From NCBI GenBank assembly GCA_903642325.1, contig CAHJWM010000003.1:1-64000 (forward strand): a stretch of DNA of 64,000 nt, read 5' to 3'. The DNA is from Myxococcales bacterium. GTDB taxonomy: Bacteria > Myxococcota_A > Polyangia > Polyangiales > Polyangiaceae. Shown here in pieces: positions 25,923-34,606 of this stretch. How positions within the stretch are numbered: the stretch's first letter is position 1; each line of letters starts with the position of its first letter. A program made the translations under genes and the position numbers. The notes beneath the pieces were generated by a model, which had not been told where the DNA came from, searched no databases, and saw only the letters and a program-made list of their open reading frames with translations.

Positions 25923-26324
25923 TCAATGGTAAGCGCCGGGCTCGCGAAGCGCGAAGGGCGCGACATCGGCCAAAAAACGCTCGCCGTTTTCGAGGCTCAT
26001 TTCGTAGCTGCCGTGCATCGAGCCGAACGGCGTTTTCAACGGGCAACCGGACGTGTACTCGAACTTCTCGCCTTGGCGGAGCACCGGTTGATGGCCCACG
26101 ACCCCAGGCCCCCGCACCTGTTCGATGTCGCCCGTGGCGTTGGTGATCAGCCAGTGCCGATTCAACAGCTGCACGGTATCGACGCCTTCGTTACTAATCG
26201 TGATGGTGTACAAGAAAAACCACTCGCCCTGCCGCGGGTCGGAATGTTCGGGAGAATATCGCGCTTCGACGCGCACGCGGACGCCGCGGGTGAGGGCTTC
26301 AGAGGTGGTCACGGCGGTGAGCAT
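25923..26324 (-). CDS. apaG: ApaG-domain protein
   Basis: This is a 133-residue single-domain protein with the beta-sandwich ApaG/CorD fold: VRVRVEARYSPEHSD, FFLYTITISNEG, VQLLNRHWLITN, VRGPGVVGHQPVLRQGE, FEYTSGCPL and GSMHGSYEM are all family blocks, and the length matches. Its biochemical role is not known. The ATG at 26324 is used; the longer open frame to 26657 runs over the RNase D gene in another frame and is not coding. It is convergent with cheB. Confidence 0.92.
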   Translation of the reverse strand: MLTAVTTSEALTRGVRVRVEARYSPEHSDPRQGEWFFLYTITISNEGVDTVQLLNRHWLITNATGDIEQVRGPGVVGHQPVLRQGEKFEYTSGCPLKTPFGSMHGSYEMSLENGERFLADVAPFALREPGAYH

Positions 26325-26364
26325 ACCGCGGCGCGCGGGGAGAGCGCGCGCCAGGTTCGTGAAG

Positions 26365-27480
26365 TCAGACTTTGAGCGGAAATTCCGCGGCGAAACGCGC
26401 CAACGCGCCGGCCAGCAGCGTTTTTCGCCAACCTTCCAGGGCCGCGCCCAGGTCGAGCGTGCCGCGGCCGAGCACGTGGCTACGGAGGCCCTTGACGATG
26501 CGAGAAGGCAAGGCCAGCTCTGGGGCGACGTCTTCCGAGACGCACACCTCCGCGCGCGCGGCCGCGAGCCAGCCGTCGACTTGGAGCTCGCGCTTGGTTG
26601 CATAGGCCGGCGGGTCGATGGGCGTGAAGCCGGTGCCTTCGGCTGCATCGGCCACACGGGTCATGCCGGTCACCAACGTCTGCGACAGCTCGCGAGACCA
26701 ACTGCGTGGCACGCCCTTGATGCGCTGCAACTCATCGACGGAACGTGGTAGCCGGCTCGCCAGCGACAGGAGCGTCTTGTTTTCGGGAGCATTTTCACGG
26801 TCGCGCTCGGGCAGCTGATTGAACCATTGAATGAGGTAGCGGAGGCCCGCTTGCCCACGGTAATCGAGCTGCCATGCATTGCGAAATGAATCGAGCGAAA
26901 GCACCGGCGCGGCCGCGCCTTCGTTCCAGATGGACTCGGCCGATGCCAGCGGCACCAAGTCGGCGCGACCGAGCGCGGCCACGCGCTCCTTGAGGAACGC
27001 ATATAACTGCGGCAAATGCTCGACGTCTGCCGCAGCATACGCGAGCTGTGAAGCCGATAGCGGTCTTCGCACCCAGTCGTCTGCTTGATGGGCCTTGGTC
27101 GCCCGCAGTCCGAATGCGCGAAATTGTGCGTAAGCGAGCGAAACACTGTGCTCCACCGTGCTCAAGGACCAGGCGACCTGCGTGTCGAATACGCGCGGAC
27201 GCGTCGTCAAACCCAGGCGCGCCCCGATAAGCATCACATCCTGCTGCCCGGCGTGTAGTACCCATGTGGAACCGCGCTGAAAGGCTTCGGCAATCGGCGT
27301 CAGGTCTCGAAGCGCAATGGCATCGACCAGAAAAATCTGGCTCCCGTCCGAGACTTGAAGCAAACACAGCTCGGTGCCGGAACGATTCGACTCGAACTCC
27401 GTGTCTAGGAACAGGGTTTCCGCGTCGAGCAGGGCTCGGTTCAACTCGGGCAGCTCGGCGCTGCTAGCGATCAGTTTCAC
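26365..27480 (-). CDS. rnd: Ribonuclease D
   Basis: This is a 371-residue 3'-5' exoribonuclease that trims tRNA and other small RNA ends. The DEDDy nuclease domain occupies residues 1-175: DTEFE (Exo I), VLHAGQQDVMLI (Exo II) and YAAADVEHLPQLY (Exo III with Tyr). An HRDC domain follows at about 205-290 (FNQLPERDRENAPENKTLL, IKGVPRSW). All four acidic metal ligands are present. The start is ATG at 27480. It is divergent from the ether-lipid operon and followed by apaG 40 nt downstream. Confidence 0.93.
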   Translation of the reverse strand: MKLIASSAELPELNRALLDAETLFLDTEFESNRSGTELCLLQVSDGSQIFLVDAIALRDLTPIAEAFQRGSTWVLHAGQQDVMLIGARLGLTTRPRVFDTQVAWSLSTVEHSVSLAYAQFRAFGLRATKAHQADDWVRRPLSASQLAYAAADVEHLPQLYAFLKERVAALGRADLVPLASAESIWNEGAAAPVLSLDSFRNAWQLDYRGQAGLRYLIQWFNQLPERDRENAPENKTLLSLASRLPRSVDELQRIKGVPRSWSRELSQTLVTGMTRVADAAEGTGFTPIDPPAYATKRELQVDGWLAAARAEVCVSEDVAPELALPSRIVKGLRSHVLGRGTLDLGAALEGWRKTLLAGALARFAAEFPLKV

Positions 27481-27664
27481 GAGCTTCTCTTACAGGAATC
27501 TAGGCGCCGCTTGCCCATCCGATCGTCCAACGCACTGCGCCACCGTCTTTTAGCGAGAAGGGCTGCCTTTTAGCGTCGCCCGTGCCTAGAATGCGCCCCG
27601 CCGGTCGGCCGCTCGACCTGCGGTCTCGCCCGCTCTATAACGCTCAACCCACGAAGTATCCGCA
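27481..27664. promoter_or_regulatory. Divergent promoter region of the ether-lipid-type operon
   Basis: This 184-bp region must drive rnd on the minus strand and the four-gene operon on the plus strand. It contains a 9-bp direct repeat, CTTTTAGCG, at 27547-27555 and 27567-27575. The 20-bp spacing is nearly two helical turns, so it could be a binding site for a regulator in a tandem arrangement. No sigma-70 boxes stand out. Confidence 0.35.
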
Positions 27665-28333
27665 TTGGCCGCCTGTTACTTTGACGTCGACGGAACGCTG
27701 GTAACCAGCAATTTGGTTCACCCAACGCTCTACTATTTGATCAATCAAGGCACGCCCCTGCAGGCGGCGCTGCGCGTCGGGCGTGCGTTGTTGGGCGCCC
27801 CGCGCATGGCGCTCGCCGAGCTCGTCGATCGACGCACCTTCAACGAGCTCCTGTTCGCGAGCTTCGCAGGCATCAGTGAGGACCGCATGGTGCTGCTTGC
27901 GGAGGACGCTTTCGAGAATGTGCTTCGGCCTTCGCTGTATCCGGCGGCCAAGGGCCTGATCGAAAAGAGTCGCGCCGCCGGCCACGACGTGGTGCTCGTA
28001 TCCGGCGCGCTGACCGTCGTTTTGCAGCAACTCGCTCGCTACCTGGGCGCGCAGGAGTCGATTGGCAATCGCTTGGAATTCAAGGACGGCATCGCCACTG
28101 GCAAGCTGTTGAAACCCGTCGTTGCCGGCCCGGAAAAGGCGCGCTTGATCCGCGAGCACGCCAAGCAGAAGGGTTACGATTTAGCCGAGTGTTTTGCGTT
28201 CAGTGATAGCTACTCGGACGTGCCTATGTTGAGCGTCGTCGGCCATCCTGCCGCCGTGAATCCCGACAAACGCTTGGCGCTTCTAGCCAAGGCCTACAGC
28301 TGGCCAAGCTTCGATTTGAATCACCCGACATGA
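27665..28333 (+). CDS. HAD-superfamily (subclass IB) phosphatase
   Basis: This is a 222-residue hydrolase of the SerB-like HAD family. Motif I is YFDVDGTLV with nucleophile Asp7 and Asp9, motif II is the Ser in VLVSGAL, and motif III/IV is the Lys region with CFAFSDSYSDVPML. It should dephosphorylate a small phospho-substrate, with a lipid or glycerol phosphate being the logical guess from its neighbours. Start: the upstream in-frame stop at 27638 leaves TTG at 27665 as the only plausible start. It overlaps the next gene by 4 nt and is the first gene of the operon. It probably corresponds to one of the small elb genes beside elbD in Myxococcus. Confidence 0.82.
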   Translation: MAACYFDVDGTLVTSNLVHPTLYYLINQGTPLQAALRVGRALLGAPRMALAELVDRRTFNELLFASFAGISEDRMVLLAEDAFENVLRPSLYPAAKGLIEKSRAAGHDVVLVSGALTVVLQQLARYLGAQESIGNRLEFKDGIATGKLLKPVVAGPEKARLIREHAKQKGYDLAECFAFSDSYSDVPMLSVVGHPAAVNPDKRLALLAKAYSWPSFDLNHPT

Positions 28334-29937
28334 ATCATCCCTGCCTCGTTACTTTGGAGCGTGACAGCGCGCCGCGCGTCTTATTTTCCGGTGACCGACT
28401 CGTGGAAGTCGACTTGCCGCCCGGCACGCGCTGCATTTATCCGAAGCCGCCCGCGACCGGATTGAAGGATCCGGACGCTGCTATCCGTTACGCGCTCAAT
28501 CATCCGCTCGGTACGGACCCCCTTCACTCCAAGCTTCGCCCGGGCATGAAGGTGACCATCGCCATCGACGACATTTCGGTGCCGCTGCCGCCCATGAAGC
28601 GTCCGGACGCGCGCGAGCGCGTGCTAACCATCGTGCTCGCGTTGCTGGCCGATCACGGCGTCGAAGACGTCGAGCTGATCATCGCCACGGGAATTCACCG
28701 ACGCATGAAGGGCGCCGAGATTCGGCACATGGTGGGAGACGTGATCTTCGACGCCTACTATCCGGAGCGCTTGTACAACCATGACGCAGAGGACAAGGCG
28801 AACATGGTCGAGATTGGTAAGACCCGCCATGGGGACCCGCTCGAGCTCAACCGTCGGGCGGCCGACAGCGACCTTTTGATCTACGTGAACCTCAATTTCG
28901 TGGCCATGAACGGTGGGCACAAATCGGTTGCCGTCGGTTTGTGCAGCTACAAGAGCCTGCGCCCGCATCACAACCCGCGCACGATCGCCGCCTCCGATAG
29001 CTACATGGATCCAAAGCGCTCCAAGCTTGCGACGGATATCGAGCTGATGGGCCGTTTGGCGCACGAAAAGCTCAATATCTTCACAATCGAAACCACGGTC
29101 AACAATCGCATGTTCGACCGTTCGCTCGAGTTTTTGACCAAGAACGAAGACGACCTGAGCGGGGCCGAGCGCTTGAAACTGAAGGCCATGGTGCTGGCCA
29201 CGAGCAAGCTACCGCAGGGCGCGCGCCAGGCCATTTTCGACAAGTTTCCGGCCCCCTACGAGATCACGGGTGTGGTCGCGGGTGCGACGGACGCCGTCCA
29301 CGAACAAACCATCACCCGCAACTTCGAGCAGTACTGCGTGCCGATCGATGGTCAGGCGGACGTGCTGGTCACGGGTATTCCGTTCATCAGCCCGTACAAC
29401 GTGCACGCATTTTTGAATCCGTTGCTCGTCCAAGTCCTCGCGCAGGGCTACTTGTTCAACATGTATCGCAACGCGCCGCTCGTGAAGAAGGGTGGGACGC
29501 TGATCATCACTCATCCTTGCACCGACAAATTCGATCACGAGCAGCATGCACCGTACATCGACTTCGTGCATCGTTTGCTGCCGGAGACTCGCGATTCCGA
29601 AGTGCTTCGTGAAAAATACGAAGAAAAGTTCGCAGAAGACCCGGCCTTCATCCAAATGTTCCGCACCGGCCATGCGTACCATCCAGCGCATCCGTTTTTC
29701 ATGTGGTACTGGGGTGAAAACGGCCGTCAGCATTTGGGAAGAGTGATCGTCGTCGGCGCCGACAACGAGTACATCCCGAAGTTACTCGGCTGGGAGACGT
29801 CGCCCAGCATGGAAGATGCGCTGTATCGTGCGAAGGGCGGAGAGCTGCGTTCACTGGATGTGACCTTGCTCAAGGTCCCGCCGATCGTGATGGGCGACAT
29901 GCGCCTGCCCAACTCCAACAGCAACGGAGGCGCTTGA
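28330..29937 (+). CDS. LarA-like (DUF2088) protein in the ether-lipid operon
   Basis: This is a 535-residue protein of the nickel-dependent lactate racemase (LarA) superfamily. The N-terminal DUF2088 domain shows VTIAIDDISVPLPP, the histidine motif IATGIHRRMKGAEIRHMVG, NHDAEDK, and NGGHKSVAVGLCSYKSLRPHH, which matches the LarA region holding Lys184 and His200. The motif that carries catalytic His174 in LarA (an E/x-P-H pair before GGxKS) reads NLNFVAMN here, so a different reaction is likely. It is longer than LarA (about 425 residues). It overlaps the HAD gene by 4 nt and the elbD-like gene by 1 nt. No larB, larC or larE is nearby. Confidence 0.78.
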   Translation: MNHPCLVTLERDSAPRVLFSGDRLVEVDLPPGTRCIYPKPPATGLKDPDAAIRYALNHPLGTDPLHSKLRPGMKVTIAIDDISVPLPPMKRPDARERVLTIVLALLADHGVEDVELIIATGIHRRMKGAEIRHMVGDVIFDAYYPERLYNHDAEDKANMVEIGKTRHGDPLELNRRAADSDLLIYVNLNFVAMNGGHKSVAVGLCSYKSLRPHHNPRTIAASDSYMDPKRSKLATDIELMGRLAHEKLNIFTIETTVNNRMFDRSLEFLTKNEDDLSGAERLKLKAMVLATSKLPQGARQAIFDKFPAPYEITGVVAGATDAVHEQTITRNFEQYCVPIDGQADVLVTGIPFISPYNVHAFLNPLLVQVLAQGYLFNMYRNAPLVKKGGTLIITHPCTDKFDHEQHAPYIDFVHRLLPETRDSEVLREKYEEKFAEDPAFIQMFRTGHAYHPAHPFFMWYWGENGRQHLGRVIVVGADNEYIPKLLGWETSPSMEDALYRAKGGELRSLDVTLLKVPPIVMGDMRLPNSNSNGGA

Positions 29938-32900
29938 TGGTCGGCGTCGCTATCACGCCGAGTAAATCTGCGCCGATGCTCGACATGCAGCGCATGCTGC
30001 GAGGCCGGCGGCTGGTAGTCGTCGGCGGAACCGGCTTTTTGGGCAAGGTGTGGTGGGCTTTTCTGCTCTCGCGCTTTCCCGATATCGAGCGCATTTACCT
30101 GGTGATGCGGCCGAAAGGCGGGGCGGGGGTCGAAGAACGGTACGAGAAAGAAGTCGAGCCGAGCCCAGTTCTGGACCCGCTGCGCACTACGCACGGCGCA
30201 AACTTTACCCGCTGGATTCGCGGCAAGCTCACGGTGGTCGCGGGGGATGTGGTGCAACCCTTCTGCGGCATGTCGAGCGAGATGCGCGAAGACCTACGGG
30301 GCAACGTCGACGCGGTCGTCAATGTCGCGGGCGTGGTCGATTTCGATCCCCCGCTCGACGAAGCGCTCGAAGTGAACGCCTTTGGAGTGCAAAACCTGGT
30401 TGCCTTGGCGCGTGATCTTGGCGGCGTCCCCCTCCTGCACACGAGCACGTGCTACGTGGCTGGCACGCAAACCGGGCACGTGCCGGAGATCGACCCGCGA
30501 GAGTTTCCGTTTCCGCGTGCGCACGAGCTCGACCGTTCACACTGGGATCCCGATCGCGAGATAGCAGAATGCTTGGATGTGATCGAGCAAGCGCGGCACC
30601 GTGCGAGCGACGCCTTCCGCCAGAGCCGCTTCTTGGACGAAGCGAAGAAGAATTTGCTCGAGCGAAACGAGCCGGGCCGCGGCGCCGTGCTGGACGCCGA
30701 AGTGCGGCGCGTGAAGCGCAAGTTCGTCGAAGCCCGATTGGCCGAAATGGGCATGGAACGAGCCCAATTTTGGGGGTTTCCGAACACATACACGTACACC
30801 AAAGCGATCGGCGAGCAGATCGCCGCGTCCTCGGGACTACCCTTTACGATCGTACGACCTGCGGTCGTCGAATCGACCTCGCATTTTCCATTCCCAGGTT
30901 GGAACGAGGGCGTCAACACGAGCGCGCCGCTTATTTTCATCGTGCGCCAGGGAGGCCTACAGATCCCGGGCTCCGACAACTACTTGGACGTCATCCCCTG
31001 CGACATGGTGGCGGCGGGTCTCACGCTCGCGCTCGGCGAATTGCTCGAAGGCACGGCCAAGGCCGTCTATCAATTAGGCTCGAGCGACTCGAATCCGTGC
31101 ACCATGCGGCGGTTCTTCGAGCTCAGCGGCTTGTACAAGCGGCGCTATTTTCAGAAGACGGGCAAGGGAGGGCCCGTCATGTCTTTCCTGCAGTCGCATT
31201 ACGAGGGTGCCATGCTCTCGAAGACGCAGTTCGAGAAGTACGGCCCGAACGTGATCGCCCGGCAGGGGAAAGCGTTGTCGAAGATCATTCGTAAGGCCGC
31301 GGTCGGCCCGGCGGCGCCGCTTCTGAAGCCGGCCGCCAAGGTGCTGTACGAGTTTTCCGAGCAACAGCGGAAAGTGGGCAACGTGCTCACCGTGTTTTTG
31401 CCTTTTACTAGTCAATTTCATTACATTTTCCGGTGCGACAATACGCGCGCCGCTCACGCGCGGCTGTCGGAGGCGGAGCGGGCGATCGTCGACTGGTCGC
31501 CCGAGAGTATCGACTGGCGCTCCTGGTTTCTGGACGTGCACGTGCCGGGACTGGAACGCTTCGTGTTCCCGCAGATCGAAGAGCGGTTGCGTCGCCCGAA
31601 GAAGGCTCCGGAACGCCACGACACGTTGCCCGCTTTGCTCGACGAAATGGCCGAGCGCTTCGAGCTTGGTGTAGCATTGCAGCGGACCGAGAAGGACGGG
31701 CTGAGCCGGCTTTCATTCAGTGAGTGGCGCGAGCGCTCCGGTGCCTGTGCGGCGCGCTTGGTGGAAGCCGGCGTTCGTCCGGGCGATCGCGTGCTCCTTG
31801 CCGCGCAAAATCATCCGGCCTGGCCGATCTGTTTCTTCGGCATTCTGAAGGCCGGTGCCACCGTCGTGCCGCTCGACGCGAGTATCGATGGGGTCGCGGC
31901 GCAAAACCTGAAGGAGGCTTCCGGCGCGAAAATTTTCATCGCCGACGCGCAAGCCGAAGAGCGCCTCCGGCCTGCGCTGATGGGCGCTGTGCGTTTCCTC
32001 GACCTGCTGAGCATGTCGGAAAAGGGCTCGGTCGGGCTCGGGCTGGCCGTGGACGCGGACGACGTGGCGGTGCTCATTTACACTAGCGGCACGACGGGGC
32101 GGCCCAAGGGCGTGCAGCTCACGCACAAAAATCTGACAGCGCTGATTGCTTCACTGGCGCCGCTCTTTCCTCTCGGCAGAGGCGACCGAGTGCTCAGTGT
32201 TCTGCCGCTCCACCACACCTTCGAGCTAACCTGCGGCATGCTGCTGCCGCTCTCCCGCGGCGCGCGCATCGTGTACCTGGACGAGCTCAACGCCGACCGT
32301 TTGGTGAGCGGCCTGCAGATGGGCAAGATCACCGCGTTGATCGGCGTGCCCGCACTTTGGGAAATGCTCGAGCGTCGCATCGTTGCGCGCGTGGCAGAGC
32401 ACGGCGCGCTCGCCTCTCACGTGTTCGAGTTTGCCATCGAGCTCAATCGCTCGCTCGGCAAGAACCTCGGTATCGATACGGGAAAGATGCTATTCGGTCC
32501 GGTGCATCAGGGGCTCGGAGGTCATCTCAAGTTCCTGGTCAGCGGCGGCGCGGCCCTGCCACGAAGTACGCATCACCTGTTTGCAGGCCTCGGTTTGCAC
32601 CTAGCCGAGGGCTACGGCTTGACCGAGGCATCTCCGGTCTTGAGCGTGGCTCAAGGCGGGCCGCGCGCCCAGGCCGGTCATGTCGGGCGTGCCATACCCG
32701 GGGTCGAGCTGAAGCTCGAGTTACCGAACGCGGAGGGCGTCGGAGAAGTGCTGGCCCGGGGTCCAAACGTGATGCTCGGTTACGCGGGGGACGCGGAGGC
32801 AACGAGCGCCGTAATCAGCGACGGATGGCTGCGCACGGGTGACCTTGGAAAGATCGATCGCAGGGGCCAACTGACGATCGTCGGTCGGGCGAAAGACGTG

Positions 32901-34604
32901 GTCGTTGGTTCGAGCGGTGAGAACGTGTACCCGGACGACGTCGAGGCACGGCTTGGCCCGATTGAGCATGTGGCCGAGCTGTCGGTGCTCGGGGTCCCCG
33001 ATGGCCGCGGCGGCGAACGTTTGGCATGCGTGGCAATCCCGGACACCGCGAATGACCTGTCACGCGCCAAGCGCCACGAGAAAGCTCGGGCGGCACTCGA
33101 CTCGGCGTTGCTCAAGTTGCCCAGCAGCCAACGGCCAGCGCAAATCTTGCTCTTCGATACGCCGCTGCCCCGGACCTCCACCCGCAAGGTGAAGCGCGGC
33201 GAGGTAAAGCGCTTGGTCGAGCGCGCGCTCGCGAGCGAAGGGCCGGCGAGCGCTCGGCCGGCCGCGCGCGACGGCGCGGCCGCTTTGGTGCGCGCTGCCG
33301 TAGGCACCATCGCGCGCCGCGATCCGGGTCAAATTACCGCCGAAATGAGCGTGCGGGGCGACCTCGGGTTCGACTCGTTGATGCAGCTCGAGCTGCTCGT
33401 CGCCCTCGAGGCTCAGTTGGGCCACTCGTTGGACGCCGAGCGTCTGAGCGCTTCGAGCTCGGTAGCCGACGTCGAAGCGATCGTTCGCGAGACCAGTGAT
33501 GCCCGGAAGATTGCTGCCACCAGCAGCATCGAGCAGGAACAACCGAAGCCCCTCGAGATCCCGCCCGCCTTGCGTGACGCAGCGATGCACTGGATGGGCC
33601 GCGCCCAGATGGGTTTCTACGACACGGTGCTGCGCACGACGGTCACTGGTCGCGCCTTCATCCCCCATAATCGCAGCGCGATCATCGCGGCCAACCACGC
33701 GAGCCATTTGGACATGGGCCTCGTCAAGTACGCGCTCGGTAGCTACGGCCGAGACCTGGTGTCGTTGGCCGCGCAGGATTACTTCTTCGAGGGGAACCGG
33801 TTTCGCAAAGCGTACTTCGAGAACTTCACGAATCTCGTGCCGATGACGCGCAATGGTTCGCTTCGTCAAGCCCTGCGCCAAGCCGGGGACTTGCTAGAGC
33901 AAGGCAAAACGGTGTTGATTTTTCCGGAAGGCACGCGCAGCGCCGACGGTGAGGTGCACGAGTTCAAAGCCTCGCTTGGTCACCTGGCACTGCACTACGA
34001 CAAAGACATCGTGCCCATCTATTTAGCGGGCACGCATGCGGCGCTTCCCAAGGGCAGCACGGTGCTCCGGGGACGGGAGGTCGAGGCACGCATCGGGCTG
34101 CCGCTCTTGGCTGCCGAGCTCAAGCGACTAACGCGCGGGCTCCCGATGAGTGAAGCCTCCCGCGCCGTGGCCAAGCTGACCGAGCGTGCGGTCACGGAGC
34201 TGTCCAAGGGCCGGGTGCTCACCCTCGAGCACCTGCAGCCGAGCGATGTGCTGGCGCCACCCGCAATGCTCGAAGACCGCAGCTTGGCCCCCGTATTTCG
34301 TGAGCTGGAGACGCGCTTTTTAGCGGGCAGCGTGGAGACACCGGTCAGCTTTTATTTTTCGCTCGGCGACACCGAGCGTTGGAGCGTTCGCATCACGCAG
34401 GACTCTTGTCAGGTCACGGCCGGCAAGATCGAAAGCCCTGCGGACTGTGTGCTGAAGACCTCACCGGCCATGTTCACCCGCATCGTTCGCGAGAGGTACA
34501 CGCCATCCCCGGCTGAATTCGTGGCCGGCGCCGTCAAATCCAACAACATTGCGTTGCTGTTTACGTTTCAGAAAGCATTTCAGCTGTCGCAGGCGGGTCA
34601 TTGA
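29937..34604 (+). CDS. elbD: Multidomain acyl reductase / acyl ligase / ACP / acyltransferase / SCP2 protein (ElbD-like)
   Basis: This is a 1555-residue fusion with five domains. Residues 20-400 are a fatty-acyl reductase (SDR) with GGTGFLG at 30-36 and the catalytic YTYTK at 285-289. About 550-1080 is an AMP-forming acyl ligase with YTSGTTGRPKG at 715-725 and GYGLTEASPV. An acyl carrier protein has Ser1147 in LGFDSLMQ. About 1195-1430 is a PlsC-type acyltransferase with NHASHLD at 1253-1259 and FPEGTRS at 1329. The last 95 residues look like an SCP2 sterol-carrier domain. ElbD of Myxococcus xanthus has the same reductase, ligase, ACP and acyltransferase content and makes alkyl ether lipids needed for fruiting. 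ATG at 29937 overlaps the preceding stop (TGATG). Confidence 0.88.
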   Translation: MVGVAITPSKSAPMLDMQRMLRGRRLVVVGGTGFLGKVWWAFLLSRFPDIERIYLVMRPKGGAGVEERYEKEVEPSPVLDPLRTTHGANFTRWIRGKLTVVAGDVVQPFCGMSSEMREDLRGNVDAVVNVAGVVDFDPPLDEALEVNAFGVQNLVALARDLGGVPLLHTSTCYVAGTQTGHVPEIDPREFPFPRAHELDRSHWDPDREIAECLDVIEQARHRASDAFRQSRFLDEAKKNLLERNEPGRGAVLDAEVRRVKRKFVEARLAEMGMERAQFWGFPNTYTYTKAIGEQIAASSGLPFTIVRPAVVESTSHFPFPGWNEGVNTSAPLIFIVRQGGLQIPGSDNYLDVIPCDMVAAGLTLALGELLEGTAKAVYQLGSSDSNPCTMRRFFELSGLYKRRYFQKTGKGGPVMSFLQSHYEGAMLSKTQFEKYGPNVIARQGKALSKIIRKAAVGPAAPLLKPAAKVLYEFSEQQRKVGNVLTVFLPFTSQFHYIFRCDNTRAAHARLSEAERAIVDWSPESIDWRSWFLDVHVPGLERFVFPQIEERLRRPKKAPERHDTLPALLDEMAERFELGVALQRTEKDGLSRLSFSEWRERSGACAARLVEAGVRPGDRVLLAAQNHPAWPICFFGILKAGATVVPLDASIDGVAAQNLKEASGAKIFIADAQAEERLRPALMGAVRFLDLLSMSEKGSVGLGLAVDADDVAVLIYTSGTTGRPKGVQLTHKNLTALIASLAPLFPLGRGDRVLSVLPLHHTFELTCGMLLPLSRGARIVYLDELNADRLVSGLQMGKITALIGVPALWEMLERRIVARVAEHGALASHVFEFAIELNRSLGKNLGIDTGKMLFGPVHQGLGGHLKFLVSGGAALPRSTHHLFAGLGLHLAEGYGLTEASPVLSVAQGGPRAQAGHVGRAIPGVELKLELPNAEGVGEVLARGPNVMLGYAGDAEATSAVISDGWLRTGDLGKIDRRGQLTIVGRAKDVVVGSSGENVYPDDVEARLGPIEHVAELSVLGVPDGRGGERLACVAIPDTANDLSRAKRHEKARAALDSALLKLPSSQRPAQILLFDTPLPRTSTRKVKRGEVKRLVERALASEGPASARPAARDGAAALVRAAVGTIARRDPGQITAEMSVRGDLGFDSLMQLELLVALEAQLGHSLDAERLSASSSVADVEAIVRETSDARKIAATSSIEQEQPKPLEIPPALRDAAMHWMGRAQMGFYDTVLRTTVTGRAFIPHNRSAIIAANHASHLDMGLVKYALGSYGRDLVSLAAQDYFFEGNRFRKAYFENFTNLVPMTRNGSLRQALRQAGDLLEQGKTVLIFPEGTRSADGEVHEFKASLGHLALHYDKDIVPIYLAGTHAALPKGSTVLRGREVEARIGLPLLAAELKRLTRGLPMSEASRAVAKLTERAVTELSKGRVLTLEHLQPSDVLAPPAMLEDRSLAPVFRELETRFLAGSVETPVSFYFSLGDTERWSVRITQDSCQVTAGKIESPADCVLKTSPAMFTRIVRERYTPSPAEFVAGAVKSNNIALLFTFQKAFQLSQAGH

Positions 34605-34606
34605 GT

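Noticed and set aside
29937-34604. Polyketide or nonribosomal peptide synthetase
   Set aside because: There is an acyl carrier and an AMP ligase, but no ketosynthase, acyltransferase of the PKS type or condensation domain; the PlsC and reductase domains fit lipid synthesis.
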